Assembly (NCBI GenBank): GCA_937776645.1
Contig: CALMRI010000038.1
Coordinates: forward strand, 1 to 50,976
Origin: an uncultured Alphaproteobacteria bacterium
Lineage (GTDB): Bacteria; Pseudomonadota; Alphaproteobacteria; Thalassobaculales; Thalassobaculaceae
Length of the DNA stretch: 50,976 nt
Direction of reading: 5' to 3'
Numbering within the stretch: the first letter of the stretch is position 1; each line of letters opens with the position of its first letter. The position numbers were made by a program, and so were the translations under genes. A model generated the notes under the pieces. It ran no database searches, was not told the DNA's origin, and saw only the letters and a list, made by a program, of their open reading frames with translations. Shown one piece after another: positions 26,719 through 34,673 of this stretch.

Positions 26719-27393
26719 TCAGCCCGCACGCGTCAGCCGGTCCACCACACCACTCCGCCGGAGAAAGTCATGGGTACCGGTATCGCCATCACGAGCACAG
26801 AAATCGAGCAGATCTTGAGGAGTATCGATATCGAACGCAAGCCCGGGCGGCGCGACGATCTCAACCGTGGAGATTAGCGCCTCGGCGGCGGCGCGGTGGC
26901 GCGCGAAACTGCCGGGTCCGAACTGGCTCGCCATCAGGCCTGGCGGCGCCAGCAGAAGCGCGTTGGTGCCGTCCCCGTCGCGGGCCGGCGCGATCCGAAC
27001 CGTCGGGCCTACCAGCTTGCCGATCTTAGACTCTTTACAGCTGAATTTGCCGATAAACGCCTCGATATCACCGGGCCTAACCATCGGCAGGTCGCCCGGC
27101 AGAACCAGCATCGCTTCGGCGCCGGCCACCCGGGGATCGGCCAGCGCCGCGGCTACGGCTTCGTCATAACCCCGGTTCTCAACCTCCAGGATCAGCGAAA
27201 CACCGTCCAACCGATCGCCCAACCCGTCCGCTACAACGAATATTTCCGAGAGGCCCTTGGCCTGCTTCAGCGCCGCTAGGACATCACCGAACATGGCGAC
27301 AACCAAATTCCGTCTCTCTAGATCGCTCAACAACGGCGCCAACCGGCTTTTCGCTTGCGATAGGTTCTTCAGCGGGACGACGGCAACGACCAC
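26719..27393 (-). CDS. cofC: 2-phospho-L-lactate guanylyltransferase or related nucleotidyltransferase (CofC)
   Basis: A 224-residue nucleotidyltransferase with the CofC patterns VVPLKNLSQAKSRLAPLLS at the N-terminus (GTP-binding loop), MLVLPGDLPMVRPGDI (metal-binding Asp) and DGDGTNALLLAPPG, then FDIDTPQDLLDF. CofC activates 2-phospholactate, phosphoenolpyruvate or 3-phosphoglycerate with GTP, depending on species; which acid is used here cannot be read safely from sequence. The start is the GTG at 27393, whose first base is the last base of the cofD stop codon, so translation is coupled. Confidence 0.92.
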   Translation of the reverse strand: MVVAVVPLKNLSQAKSRLAPLLSDLERRNLVVAMFGDVLAALKQAKGLSEIFVVADGLGDRLDGVSLILEVENRGYDEAVAAALADPRVAGAEAMLVLPGDLPMVRPGDIEAFIGKFSCKESKIGKLVGPTVRIAPARDGDGTNALLLAPPGLMASQFGPGSFARHRAAAEALISTVEIVAPPGLAFDIDTPQDLLDFCARDGDTGTHDFLRRSGVVDRLTRAG

Positions 27394-28364
27394 TACCGGC
27401 TCCCGAGATCAGCGATGAATTCGAGGCAGGTATCGGCCAGCGCCTTGCGGTCATCAAGCGAGCGCATCACCGTTTGGGTCACCAGCACCTCCATATCCAA
27501 AGCGCGGATTTCCGCTTCCTGAGCGCGGTCGACGGTGTCGATTACCATGGCGTCGATGAACCCGGCATAGTGGCGGGCAACGCCGGCGGCGCTGGCCGGC
27601 ACGCCAAGCTCGCCCATCATCTTCGCCGCCGGTCCCTTGATCGCCTCGCCGCCAACGATCGGGGAAACCGCCAGCTTTGGCCCGGCCACCGACCGCAACG
27701 CCGCGCGCAGCCCAGGCAGCCCCAGAATCGGGTCAACACTGACAAAAGGGTTCGACGGCGCAATCAGCACCGAGCCAATCTCACCGCTTGCCAGATCATG
27801 CATCAACGAGTGGTTAGGAGTGGCGTCGGCAATGCCCTGGAAGCGGAACCCAGTCACCTTGGGCGCGCATCGGTCACGCACGAAATAATTCTGAAACGCC
27901 AACGGCCCGTCCGGAGTATCGACGATGGTCGCCACCTGATCGTCGGTCATCGGCAGGATGCGGATCTTCACCCCAAGCGCTTGGCACAGGCCGGCGGTTA
28001 CCTCGGTCAAGGTCTCCCCGTCCGCCAGGCGGCGCGTTCGCTCCACATGCATCGCCAGATCACCATCACCGAGATTAAACCAGGCCTCGCCACCCAATCC
28101 CGCCAGCGCCTTCATGAAGGTCCAGGTCTCGCCGGCCCGGCCCCAGCCCCGCTCCTGGTCGGCCAAATCGGCCACCGCGTACACAACCGAGTCGATATCC
28201 GGGGCGATGTGTAGGCCGAGATGGTGGAAATCGTCGCCGGTATTGGCCACCACGACCAGACGCTCGGGCGCGGCGGCATGGCTCAGGCCAAGCACCAGCT
28301 TGGCGCCGCCGACACCGCCAGAGAGCACCGCGATCTTCGCATCACCCACTGCCCGCGTTGTCAC
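27393..28364 (-). CDS. cofD: 2-phospho-L-lactate transferase (CofD/FbiA)
   Basis: A 323-residue protein that transfers the phospho-acid moiety from the CofC product to FO, giving F420-0 or its dehydro form. Motifs: LSGGVGGAKLVLGL at the N-terminus, VVANTGDDFHHLGLHIAPDIDSVVYAVA, FNLGDGDLAMHVERT, LIAPSNPFVSVDPIL and SPIVGGEAIKGPAAKMM; all are conserved FO- and GPP-binding regions. The start is the GTG at 28364, overlapping the cofE stop (GTGA). Length matches the family. Confidence 0.95.
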   Translation of the reverse strand: MTTRAVGDAKIAVLSGGVGGAKLVLGLSHAAAPERLVVVANTGDDFHHLGLHIAPDIDSVVYAVADLADQERGWGRAGETWTFMKALAGLGGEAWFNLGDGDLAMHVERTRRLADGETLTEVTAGLCQALGVKIRILPMTDDQVATIVDTPDGPLAFQNYFVRDRCAPKVTGFRFQGIADATPNHSLMHDLASGEIGSVLIAPSNPFVSVDPILGLPGLRAALRSVAGPKLAVSPIVGGEAIKGPAAKMMGELGVPASAAGVARHYAGFIDAMVIDTVDRAQEAEIRALDMEVLVTQTVMRSLDDRKALADTCLEFIADLGSR

Positions 28365-29128
28365 CTGAACATGTCCATCTCGCGCGGACGCACCAGCGCG
28401 TCGGCGCCCTGTATAGGTGCGTCGGAGACAAACCCCCGGATCAACACTACCGGCAGGCCCTCGGCCGCCTGGCCCTGCAGCAGCGATGCCGCCGCCGCCA
28501 GTTCGTCGGCCACGGCTTGCTCGCTCACCAGTAACTCGCGGCCAAACAGATCCGTCTCGCCCCGGAGGTCGATCACCGCCGGCAGACCGGCAACACCGAT
28601 CGCCTGGCCAACCGTACCGACGCGCCAGGCCCGACCGATACTGTCATTAACAATGACGCCGACCGTCACGCCAAGCCGTTGCCTCAAGCCGTCGCGCAAT
28701 CGCTGACAACTTCCATCCGGGTCCAGCGGCAGCAGCAAAAGCTGTTCGCACCCCTCCGGGCTTTCGATGTTGGAGTGGTCGATGCCGGCATTGGCCATCA
28801 CCAGCCCCAAATTCTGCTCCACGATCAGCACGCCGGGGCGATGCTTGACGATTTCCCGCGACTCGCGCAACACCAGCTCAACCTGGCGCGGGTCCTTGCC
28901 TACCTCGGCGGCCAAGGCCACGGCACGCTCGGACGCCACCACATCCTCAAGCGCGACGATCCGGCCCTCGGCCTTGGAAATGATCTTTTGCGCCACCACC
29001 AAAATGTCGCCATCGGCCAACACCTCTTGCGACGCCTCAAGCGCCGCAATCACGATCGATGTCAGATCATCACCAGGCTGAACCTGGGGGATACCCTGCA
29101 GCGCGGCGAGGGTCATGCGGGTGGACAT
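28361..29128 (-). CDS. cofE: Coenzyme F420-0:L-glutamate ligase (CofE)
   Basis: A 255-residue protein adding gamma-linked glutamates to F420-0 with GTP. Conserved segments: GDILVVAQKIISKAEGR, LVLRESREIVKHRPGVLI, GLVMANAGIDHSNI, LGVTVGVIVNDSIGRAWRVGTVGQAIGVAG and RGETDLFGREL. It is the short archaeal-type form and lacks the C-terminal nitroreductase domain of actinobacterial FbiB. If the cell makes dehydro-F420 it would therefore need a separate reductase, or use the 2-phospholactate or 3-phosphoglycerate route. It starts 5 bp after npdG and overlaps cofD. Confidence 0.95.
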   Translation of the reverse strand: MSTRMTLAALQGIPQVQPGDDLTSIVIAALEASQEVLADGDILVVAQKIISKAEGRIVALEDVVASERAVALAAEVGKDPRQVELVLRESREIVKHRPGVLIVEQNLGLVMANAGIDHSNIESPEGCEQLLLLPLDPDGSCQRLRDGLRQRLGVTVGVIVNDSIGRAWRVGTVGQAIGVAGLPAVIDLRGETDLFGRELLVSEQAVADELAAAASLLQGQAAEGLPVVLIRGFVSDAPIQGADALVRPREMDMFR

Positions 29129-29133
29129 GGGCT

Positions 29134-29817
29134 CTACGCCGTCGCTTCAGGGTCGGCGGAACCGGGTTCTCCGGTCATTCGAATGCCGGCCCCGTCGATC
29201 TTATACCGCGCATTCATGAAGATCAGCGTCGAGGTCAAGGCTTCGGCCACAATCGAGTTGGCGATGACACCGGCGTGCCAGGCCTTCATGTCGGCATCCC
29301 CGGCGAGTTGCACAATTTCCTCGCGCGCCGCCGGGTCATTGCCGCAGACCAGCACGTCGCAGTCGATGGCATGGTCGAGGTCGTCCAGATGAGTCGCCGC
29401 GACGTTCTGGAAGGCCGAAACCACCCGCACGCCAGCGCCAAGCTTGTCCTGCGCCGCCTTGGCGCAGGAACCACCCTCGGGAACTTGAACTGTGCGGACC
29501 TTCGGCGGCACCAGAGGCACCGTGACATCGACCAGGATCTTGCCGTCGAGCGCCGCGGCGATCGCCTCCAGGGTCGGCATTTGGTTGGCATACGGCACGG
29601 TCAGCACGACAATCTCGCTGGCCGCCGCCGCTTCGGGATTGCCGGCCCCGGTGATCGTGCTGGTACCAGCCTCCTGGTTCAGCCGCACGGCCGCTTCCAC
29701 AGCGCGCCCTGCATCGCGCGAGCCGACAACCACTTGATGCCCGGCCTTGGCCCAACGCTTGGCCAACCCGGCGCCAAGGGCGCCCGAGCCACCGATGATC
29801 GCGATCTTCTTTGACAT
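29134..29817 (-). CDS. npdG: NADPH-dependent F420 reductase (F420:NADP oxidoreductase)
   Basis: A 227-residue protein with the N-terminal NADP-binding motif AIIGGSGALGAGLAKRWAKAGHQVVVGSRD, including the Gly-Ser-Arg that binds the 2'-phosphate. The family pattern continues with VVLTVPYANQMPTL, LVDVTVPLVPP, VSAFQNVAA and DVLVCGNDPAARE. It exchanges hydride between NADPH and F420, here most likely supplying F420H2 to the LLM enzymes. It is the first gene of the F420 operon, 5 bp before cofE. Confidence 0.93.
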   Translation of the reverse strand: MSKKIAIIGGSGALGAGLAKRWAKAGHQVVVGSRDAGRAVEAAVRLNQEAGTSTITGAGNPEAAAASEIVVLTVPYANQMPTLEAIAAALDGKILVDVTVPLVPPKVRTVQVPEGGSCAKAAQDKLGAGVRVVSAFQNVAATHLDDLDHAIDCDVLVCGNDPAAREEIVQLAGDADMKAWHAGVIANSIVAEALTSTLIFMNARYKIDGAGIRMTGEPGSADPEATA

Positions 29818-29858
29818 GATAGTCCGTTCCCTGATCTGAACCGTAGGCTTCTCTTAAC

Positions 29859-29888
29859 CCGTCATCCCACCCTACGGTGGGATGACGG
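29859..29888. repeat. REP-like palindrome between an LLM gene and npdG
   Basis: Thirteen-base perfect arms CCGTCATCCCACC (29859-29871) and GGTGGGATGACGG (29876-29888) flank the loop CTAC, with a further AACC/GGTT pairing around them. It lies in the 200-bp spacer after the stop of the LLM gene at 30018. The GTCATCCC/GGGATGAC core is common in intergenic palindromes of proteobacteria. No T tract follows on the minus strand, so it is a REP-like element or a factor-assisted terminator. No second copy was noticed in the window. Confidence 0.6.
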
Positions 29889-30017
29889 CAGGTTATTGTT
29901 TCACGCCCCTTGACGGTGCGGCGACAGCATTAGACGAGGCGGGACCCCGATGGCAATCGGAACAAAGTTAGTCAGCGGCATTTCCTGCCGTGACGAACCG
30001 GAACGGATGGGCAATCC

Positions 30018-31013
30018 CTAGCCCAACCGCGCCGCGACCCGGCCGATCCGCTCGACCGCATCAACCACGCCTTTTTGTTCAAAGCCCGGCCACTGGAGCC
30101 GCACCAGGAAGTGGTCGACACCCATTTCGTCGCGGTAGCGGGCCATTTCATCCTCCACCTCTGCCTCGTCACCGATAATGAAACGTTTTGCGCAAAACTC
30201 GTCGAAGCGATCAGCAAGGCTACCCTCGCTCGCGGCTGTCTGCCCCCAGGACGCATAGGACTCGTATTTGGCCAGGAGATGCGGGCCGGCAGCTGCCATG
30301 GCGGCCTCGCGGGTCGCACCGATGACCACCTCACGGATCAGCGGCTGGCCATGCGGATTGCTGGTGCCGGCTTCGCCCATCGTCGCCTTATACACGCCCA
30401 GGCGATGCACCGCATCGTCCCAATGCATGGTCGGCGGAATTACCCAGGGACAGCCGAGGCGGGCGGCGCGGCGCACTGCCGGAGGGATTTCGCCGCCCAC
30501 CCAGATCGGCGGTCCGCCCGCCTGTTTCGGGCGAATACTGGCGCTAAGACCACCGACGGTGAAATGCTCGCCCCGATGCTCGACCTTGTCCTCGGTCCAC
30601 AGCCGGCGGATCAGCGGTATCGCCTCCTCAAAGCGGCTCCGCCGTTCCTCGAAAGGAACGCCCAGCCCCTCGAATTCCTCCTGGCGATACCCAACGCCGA
30701 CACCGAGGATGTATTTGCCGCCGGTGATCCAATCCAACGAGGCGGCGTATTCCGCCACGATCACCGGGTTTTGCATGGCCAGAAGAACGATGGCGATGCC
30801 AAACTCCATACCCTCGCCCTCCGCCACAAGGCGCGCCAGCAAAGGCTCGGCCTGGATCATCTGCAATGGCTCCGACAGGAAATGCTGGCCGACCAGCACC
30901 GAGGCAAAGCCGTTCTCCTTGGCCGCTCGAGTCTGCTCGCACAGATTGGCCATCTCCTGGCCAAGATCCGCTCCCTGTGGCCATTGGGTCGCCATGTACA
31001 TTCCGATTTTCAT
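30018..31013 (-). CDS. LLM class flavin/F420-dependent oxidoreductase
   Basis: A 331-residue luciferase-like protein: KIGMYMATQWPQGADL, FASVLVGQHFLSEPLQMIQ, MEFGIAIVLLAMQNPVIVAEYAASLDWITGGKYILGVGVGYRQEEF, RRLWTEDKVEHRGEHF and GPPIWVGGEIPPAVRRAARLG. The GVGVGYR sequence and QHF motif match bacterial LLM monooxygenase-like enzymes, so FMN use is possible. The ATG at 31013 with AAGGA 6 bp upstream is chosen over an ATG two codons earlier that overlaps it. It is divergent from the Rv3520c-like LLM gene across a 222-bp promoter region. Confidence 0.86.
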   Translation of the reverse strand: MKIGMYMATQWPQGADLGQEMANLCEQTRAAKENGFASVLVGQHFLSEPLQMIQAEPLLARLVAEGEGMEFGIAIVLLAMQNPVIVAEYAASLDWITGGKYILGVGVGYRQEEFEGLGVPFEERRSRFEEAIPLIRRLWTEDKVEHRGEHFTVGGLSASIRPKQAGGPPIWVGGEIPPAVRRAARLGCPWVIPPTMHWDDAVHRLGVYKATMGEAGTSNPHGQPLIREVVIGATREAAMAAAGPHLLAKYESYASWGQTAASEGSLADRFDEFCAKRFIIGDEAEVEDEMARYRDEMGVDHFLVRLQWPGFEQKGVVDAVERIGRVAARLG

Positions 31014-31130
31014 CGTCATTCCTTTTCCAGCCCCGTTTTCAACCCGAGTTCAACTTGTCATGCCTGGGTCATTTCGACCGCGCCGTGATCAATGACGCGG
31101 GAGCGTCGCTATTTTTCGGCGTCGCACTTA

Positions 31131-31146
31131 TTGTTGCTAGTAACAA
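31131..31146. promoter_or_regulatory. Imperfect 16-bp palindrome between two divergent LLM genes
   Basis: TTGTTGCTAGTAACAA pairs in 7 of 8 positions and lies in the 222-bp divergent spacer between LLM genes starting at 31013 and 31236. The position fits an operator for coordinate control of both. The remainder of the spacer shows no other strong motif. Confidence 0.4.
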
Positions 31147-31235
31147 ACCTGCCACGGAACTCTCCGTAGCGTCTATGGGGCAGCAACTATGAGGCGACGT
31201 CTATCGGGCGACGACCATCGGAAGGAAGCAAGCGG

Positions 31236-32276
31236 ATGAAATTGGGTTTAAGCATCGGCAGCCGTGGCGGCCAGTTCGCATTGGACATGGATTTGATCAC
31301 CGAAGCCGAAAACCTGGGCTTTGATTCGCTCTGGACATCGGAATCCTGGGGCCATGACGCGGTGACGCCCGCGGCCTGGGCCTTGGCCAAGACGTCAAAG
31401 ATCAAGGTCGGAACCGGCATCATCCAGATGACCACGCGGGCGCCGACGATGACCGCGATGACCGCGATCACGCTGTCTCAGATGTCCGGTGGACGCTTCA
31501 TCCTCGGCCTCGGCCCGTCCGGCCCGCAGGTGGTTGAGGGTTGGCACGGGGTCCCCTTCGGTAAGCCGCTAACCCGGCTGCGCGAATATGTCTCCATCGT
31601 CCGGGATGTCCTGGAACGCAAGGGGCCACTGAACCACCAAGGCGAACACTATCAATTTCCATATAAGGGCGAGGGGGCAACCGGCCTTGGCATTCCGCTG
31701 AAAAGCATTCTGCACGGCGATCCGTCGATGCGTATTGTCACCGGCGCGATCTCGCCGGCCGGTGTCAAAGTGGCGGCCGAGGTTGCCGACGGCTTCATCC
31801 CAATCTATATGGACCCGACCCGCTTCGACGTTTTCGCACCGCATGTCGAGGCCGGCTTCGCCAAGGCCGGCAAGGGCCGAACGCTGGACGATTTTGCGGT
31901 GATGCCGATGTGCTACATCAGCATCGATGACGATGTCGAAGTGGCGAGCCGACCGGTGCGGGAGAACATCTCCTTCTATATTGGCGGCATGGGCGCACGG
32001 GACAAAAACTTCTACTGCGACTACGCCAAGCGCATCGGTTTCGAGGCAGAAGCAACGCATATCCAAAACCTGTTCCTCGAGGGTAAACGCGGCGAAGCGG
32101 CGGCGGCGGTGCCCCAGGCGCTGGTCGATCAGGTGTCCCTGGTCGGCCCGAAAGAGCGCATCGTCGAAAAACTCTCGGATTGGAAAGCCGCCGCCAAGCA
32201 ACGCCACGTCGATACCCTTATTGCCCGGACCGGCTCGGTCGAGGCGATCCGGCTTCTGGCGGAGGCGGTGCTATAG
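31236..32276 (+). CDS. LLM class F420-dependent oxidoreductase, Rv3520c-like
   Basis: A 346-residue protein: MKLGLSIGSRGGQFALDMDLI, SLWTSESWGHDAVTPAAWAL, GTGIIQMTTRAPTMTAMTAIT, MSGGRFILGLGPSGPQVVEGWHG and the central GEGATGLGIPLKSILHG. These are diagnostic of the Rv3520c-like group (TIGR03559), related to methylene-tetrahydromethanopterin reductase and predicted to use F420. It is the most confidently F420-dependent LLM enzyme here. GGAAGGAAG precedes the ATG. It is followed 28 bp later by a DMT permease. Confidence 0.92.
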   Translation: MKLGLSIGSRGGQFALDMDLITEAENLGFDSLWTSESWGHDAVTPAAWALAKTSKIKVGTGIIQMTTRAPTMTAMTAITLSQMSGGRFILGLGPSGPQVVEGWHGVPFGKPLTRLREYVSIVRDVLERKGPLNHQGEHYQFPYKGEGATGLGIPLKSILHGDPSMRIVTGAISPAGVKVAAEVADGFIPIYMDPTRFDVFAPHVEAGFAKAGKGRTLDDFAVMPMCYISIDDDVEVASRPVRENISFYIGGMGARDKNFYCDYAKRIGFEAEATHIQNLFLEGKRGEAAAAVPQALVDQVSLVGPKERIVEKLSDWKAAAKQRHVDTLIARTGSVEAIRLLAEAVL

Positions 32277-32304
32277 GCCGGTGTCTCACGCCCCGGTCGA
32301 TTAG

Positions 32305-33255
32305 GTGAGAGCAGCCCCGGCCCCAACCCCGAAATCAACCCCGGTCACGCCAGCTCCAAAACCGGCGCGGCAGCCCCTTGCCAAACCGATTCTCGCCGCT
32401 CTGCTGATGACCGGCGCGATGATTTTTTTCTCGATCATGGGCGCCTTCATCAAGCTGGCGGCGGAACAATTACATTCGCTGGAAGTGGTGTTCTTTCGCA
32501 ATTTCCTGGCATTCCTGATGATGCTGCCCTGGTTGATCTGCCAGGGGCCAGGGGTGATGAAGACCCGGCGGATCGGGCTCTATACCGCCCGATCGCTGTT
32601 CAACTTCGTCGGCATGGTCACCGGGTTTACCGCGATCACCCTGATCCCGTTGGCCGAGGCCACGGCGCTCAGCTTCACAGCGCCGCTCTTCGCTACCATA
32701 GGCGCGGCACTGGTCCTGGGCGAAGTGGTCCGAGCCCGCCGGATCACCGCGCTGGCGATCGGCTTCGCCGGCATGCTGATCGTGCTACGGCCAGGCATGG
32801 AGGCGGTGTCGACCGGGGCGCTCCTGGCGTTGTTGAACTCGGTGGCCATCGCGATCACCATCATCATCGTCAAGAAACTGACCGATACCGAGCGCCCGGA
32901 AACCATCGTCACCTATATGGCGCTGCTGCAGTCGCCGATGGCGCTGATCCCGGCGCTGTATGTCTGGATCTGGCCGGACCCGATAACCTGGCTCTGGCTG
33001 ATCGGTCTAGCCGGCGCCGGCACGGCGGGCCATCTGATGTACACCAAGGCGATCCAACTGGCCGAGATCACCCAGATCCAACCGCTGGATTTCATCCGCC
33101 TGCCGATCATCGCGGTGATGGGCTATTTCATCTTCGACGAGCTGCCGACAATCTGGACCTGGATCGGTGGCGCGGTCATCTTTGCCTCAACCGCTTATGT
33201 CACCCATCGCGAGGGGCAACTGGCGCGCGCCAGACAGCATCAGGCGGCGCCCTGA
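32305..33255 (+). CDS. DMT superfamily permease (EamA family)
   Basis: A 316-residue inner-membrane protein with about ten hydrophobic helices arranged as two EamA repeats. The repeats are recognisable from VVFFRNFLAFLMMLPWL and PLAEATALSFTAPLFATIGAALVLGE in the first and AGTAGHLMYTKAIQLAEITQIQPLDFIRLPIIAVMGYFIFDE in the second. Such permeases export or exchange metabolites; RhaT- or SAM-transporter-like roles are known. The GTG start at 32305 is the only one leaving all helices intact; no clear ribosome-binding site is seen. The N-terminus is Pro/Ala-rich and cytoplasmic. Confidence 0.88.
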   Translation: MRAAPAPTPKSTPVTPAPKPARQPLAKPILAALLMTGAMIFFSIMGAFIKLAAEQLHSLEVVFFRNFLAFLMMLPWLICQGPGVMKTRRIGLYTARSLFNFVGMVTGFTAITLIPLAEATALSFTAPLFATIGAALVLGEVVRARRITALAIGFAGMLIVLRPGMEAVSTGALLALLNSVAIAITIIIVKKLTDTERPETIVTYMALLQSPMALIPALYVWIWPDPITWLWLIGLAGAGTAGHLMYTKAIQLAEITQIQPLDFIRLPIIAVMGYFIFDELPTIWTWIGGAVIFASTAYVTHREGQLARARQHQAAP

Positions 33256-33264
33256 AAACGAGTG

Positions 33265-33726
33265 TCAGAATACCCCCGCTTCTAGCCCGGCGGCCATCGC
33301 CATGCCGAGTTCCTTGCACTGGGTGACAAAAACCTCATCCCAATCACCTCGACAGATCAGCGGGTCTTGAACCGCGCGCCAGCGTAAACCGGTGATGATC
33401 GTCTCGACGCTTCGCCTAGCACCGGTGCCGTCCAGGCCAGCGCGGATATACAGCGCATAGGGCTTACCCTGGGCGATCTCCAGCACCGGATAATAAGTCC
33501 GGTCGAAAAAATCCTTCATCGCGCCGCTCATATAGCCAAGGTTCTCGGTGGTGCCAAGGATCACCGCATCTGCAGCCAGCACGTCACCGGGACCGGCCTC
33601 GAACGGGGTCTTGGCGATAATCTCGACGCCGTCGATATCCGGGTTCCGTGCGCCGGCAAGCACCGCGTCGCGCAGCCGCGTGGTGTTCGGCGATGGCACA
33701 TGGGCGACCACAAGCAGGCGTTTCAT
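33265..33726 (-). CDS. Flavodoxin-fold NAD(P)H-dependent FMN reductase-like protein
   Basis: A 153-residue protein. The N-terminal VVAHVPSPNTTRLRDAVLAG corresponds to the phosphate-binding loop of flavodoxin-like reductases, and LGTTENLGYMSGAMKDFFDRTYYPVL to the FMN isoalloxazine-binding region. Small FMN proteins of this type reduce quinones, nitro compounds or supply reduced flavin. The ATG at 33726 has GGAAGG upstream. Convergent with the permease (9 bp apart) and divergent from the SDR. Confidence 0.82.
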   Translation of the reverse strand: MKRLLVVAHVPSPNTTRLRDAVLAGARNPDIDGVEIIAKTPFEAGPGDVLAADAVILGTTENLGYMSGAMKDFFDRTYYPVLEIAQGKPYALYIRAGLDGTGARRSVETIITGLRWRAVQDPLICRGDWDEVFVTQCKELGMAMAAGLEAGVF

Positions 33727-33878
33727 ATCCAGCCTTCCGCACTCCTTGTCCGCAACACATAGGCGATCTTGTGGGGCGTGTAACGGACCAATTCAATTTC
33801 TACAACCGCAACCTACTTGTCAGGAGCCGGAGGAACCGTCTGAATGCTGAAAATACATCATCGACGGGAGAACGCATC

Positions 33879-34646
33879 ATGGGCAAGCTCGACAACAAGG
33901 TCGCGATCATTACCGGCGGTTCCGGCGGCATCGGGCAGGCGGCCGCCCGGTTGTTCACCAGCGAAGGCGCCAAGGTGATGCTGGTCGACCTGAATCATGA
34001 CGCGCTAGCCAAAGTCGCCCATTCTATCGGCGAAGACAAAGTCGCCTACATGGCCGCCGACGTCACCGACGCCGAGCAGGTGAAAGGCTATATTGCCAAA
34101 ACCGTGGAGCGTTTCGGCGGTGTCGACGTCACGCTGCTGAACGCTGGGATCGAAGGCAAGATCGCCTTCATCCAAGACCAGGGCGACGATGATTTCGACA
34201 AGGTAATGGCGGTGAATGTCCGTGGCGTCTGGCTGGGCATGAAATACGCCATGCCGGAAATGGCCAAGCGGGGCGGCGGCTCGATCGTGATCACTTCCTC
34301 GACCGCCGGTATCCGCGCAGTGCCGAAACTGTCACCTTATATCGCCAGCAAGCACGCGGTGATCGGTCTGATGCGCTCCGGCGCCATGGAGGGGGCCAAG
34401 GACAAGATCCGTGTCAACACGGTCAACCCGTCGCCGATAGATACCCAAATGATCACCCGACTGGAAGACGTGATCAATCCGAACCGCGGCAACGCACAAC
34501 CGATGGCCGACACCACCCCGCTACGGCGTTATGGCGAGCCCGAAGAGGTCGCCCGGTTGATGTTATTCCTGGGCTCCGAGGAAGGCTCGTTCTGCACCGG
34601 CGGCGTTTATATGGTCGATGGCGGCGTGTCCGCCGGCCGCAGCTAA
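33879..34646 (+). CDS. SDR family oxidoreductase
   Basis: A 255-residue classical short-chain dehydrogenase: NAD(P)-binding TGGSGGIGQAA, acidic D after beta-2 (VMLVDLN, favouring NAD), NAG motif (LLNAGIEG), the catalytic Ser in ITSSTAGI, YIASK with Tyr and Lys, and the C-terminal SFCTGGVYMVDGG. The ATG at 33879 has GGGAG 9 bp upstream. It is followed by an oxaloacetate decarboxylase-like gene 28 bp later, suggesting a two-gene operon; the substrate is probably a hydroxy acid or alcohol. Confidence 0.92.
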   Translation: MGKLDNKVAIITGGSGGIGQAAARLFTSEGAKVMLVDLNHDALAKVAHSIGEDKVAYMAADVTDAEQVKGYIAKTVERFGGVDVTLLNAGIEGKIAFIQDQGDDDFDKVMAVNVRGVWLGMKYAMPEMAKRGGGSIVITSSTAGIRAVPKLSPYIASKHAVIGLMRSGAMEGAKDKIRVNTVNPSPIDTQMITRLEDVINPNRGNAQPMADTTPLRRYGEPEEVARLMLFLGSEEGSFCTGGVYMVDGGVSAGRS

Positions 34647-34673
34647 CAACCATTCGACTGGGGAGTTAATTCC

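Noticed and set aside
29818..30017. The hairpin region as a tRNA or riboswitch
   Set aside because: Only a single stem-loop is present; no cloverleaf or known aptamer core is visible.
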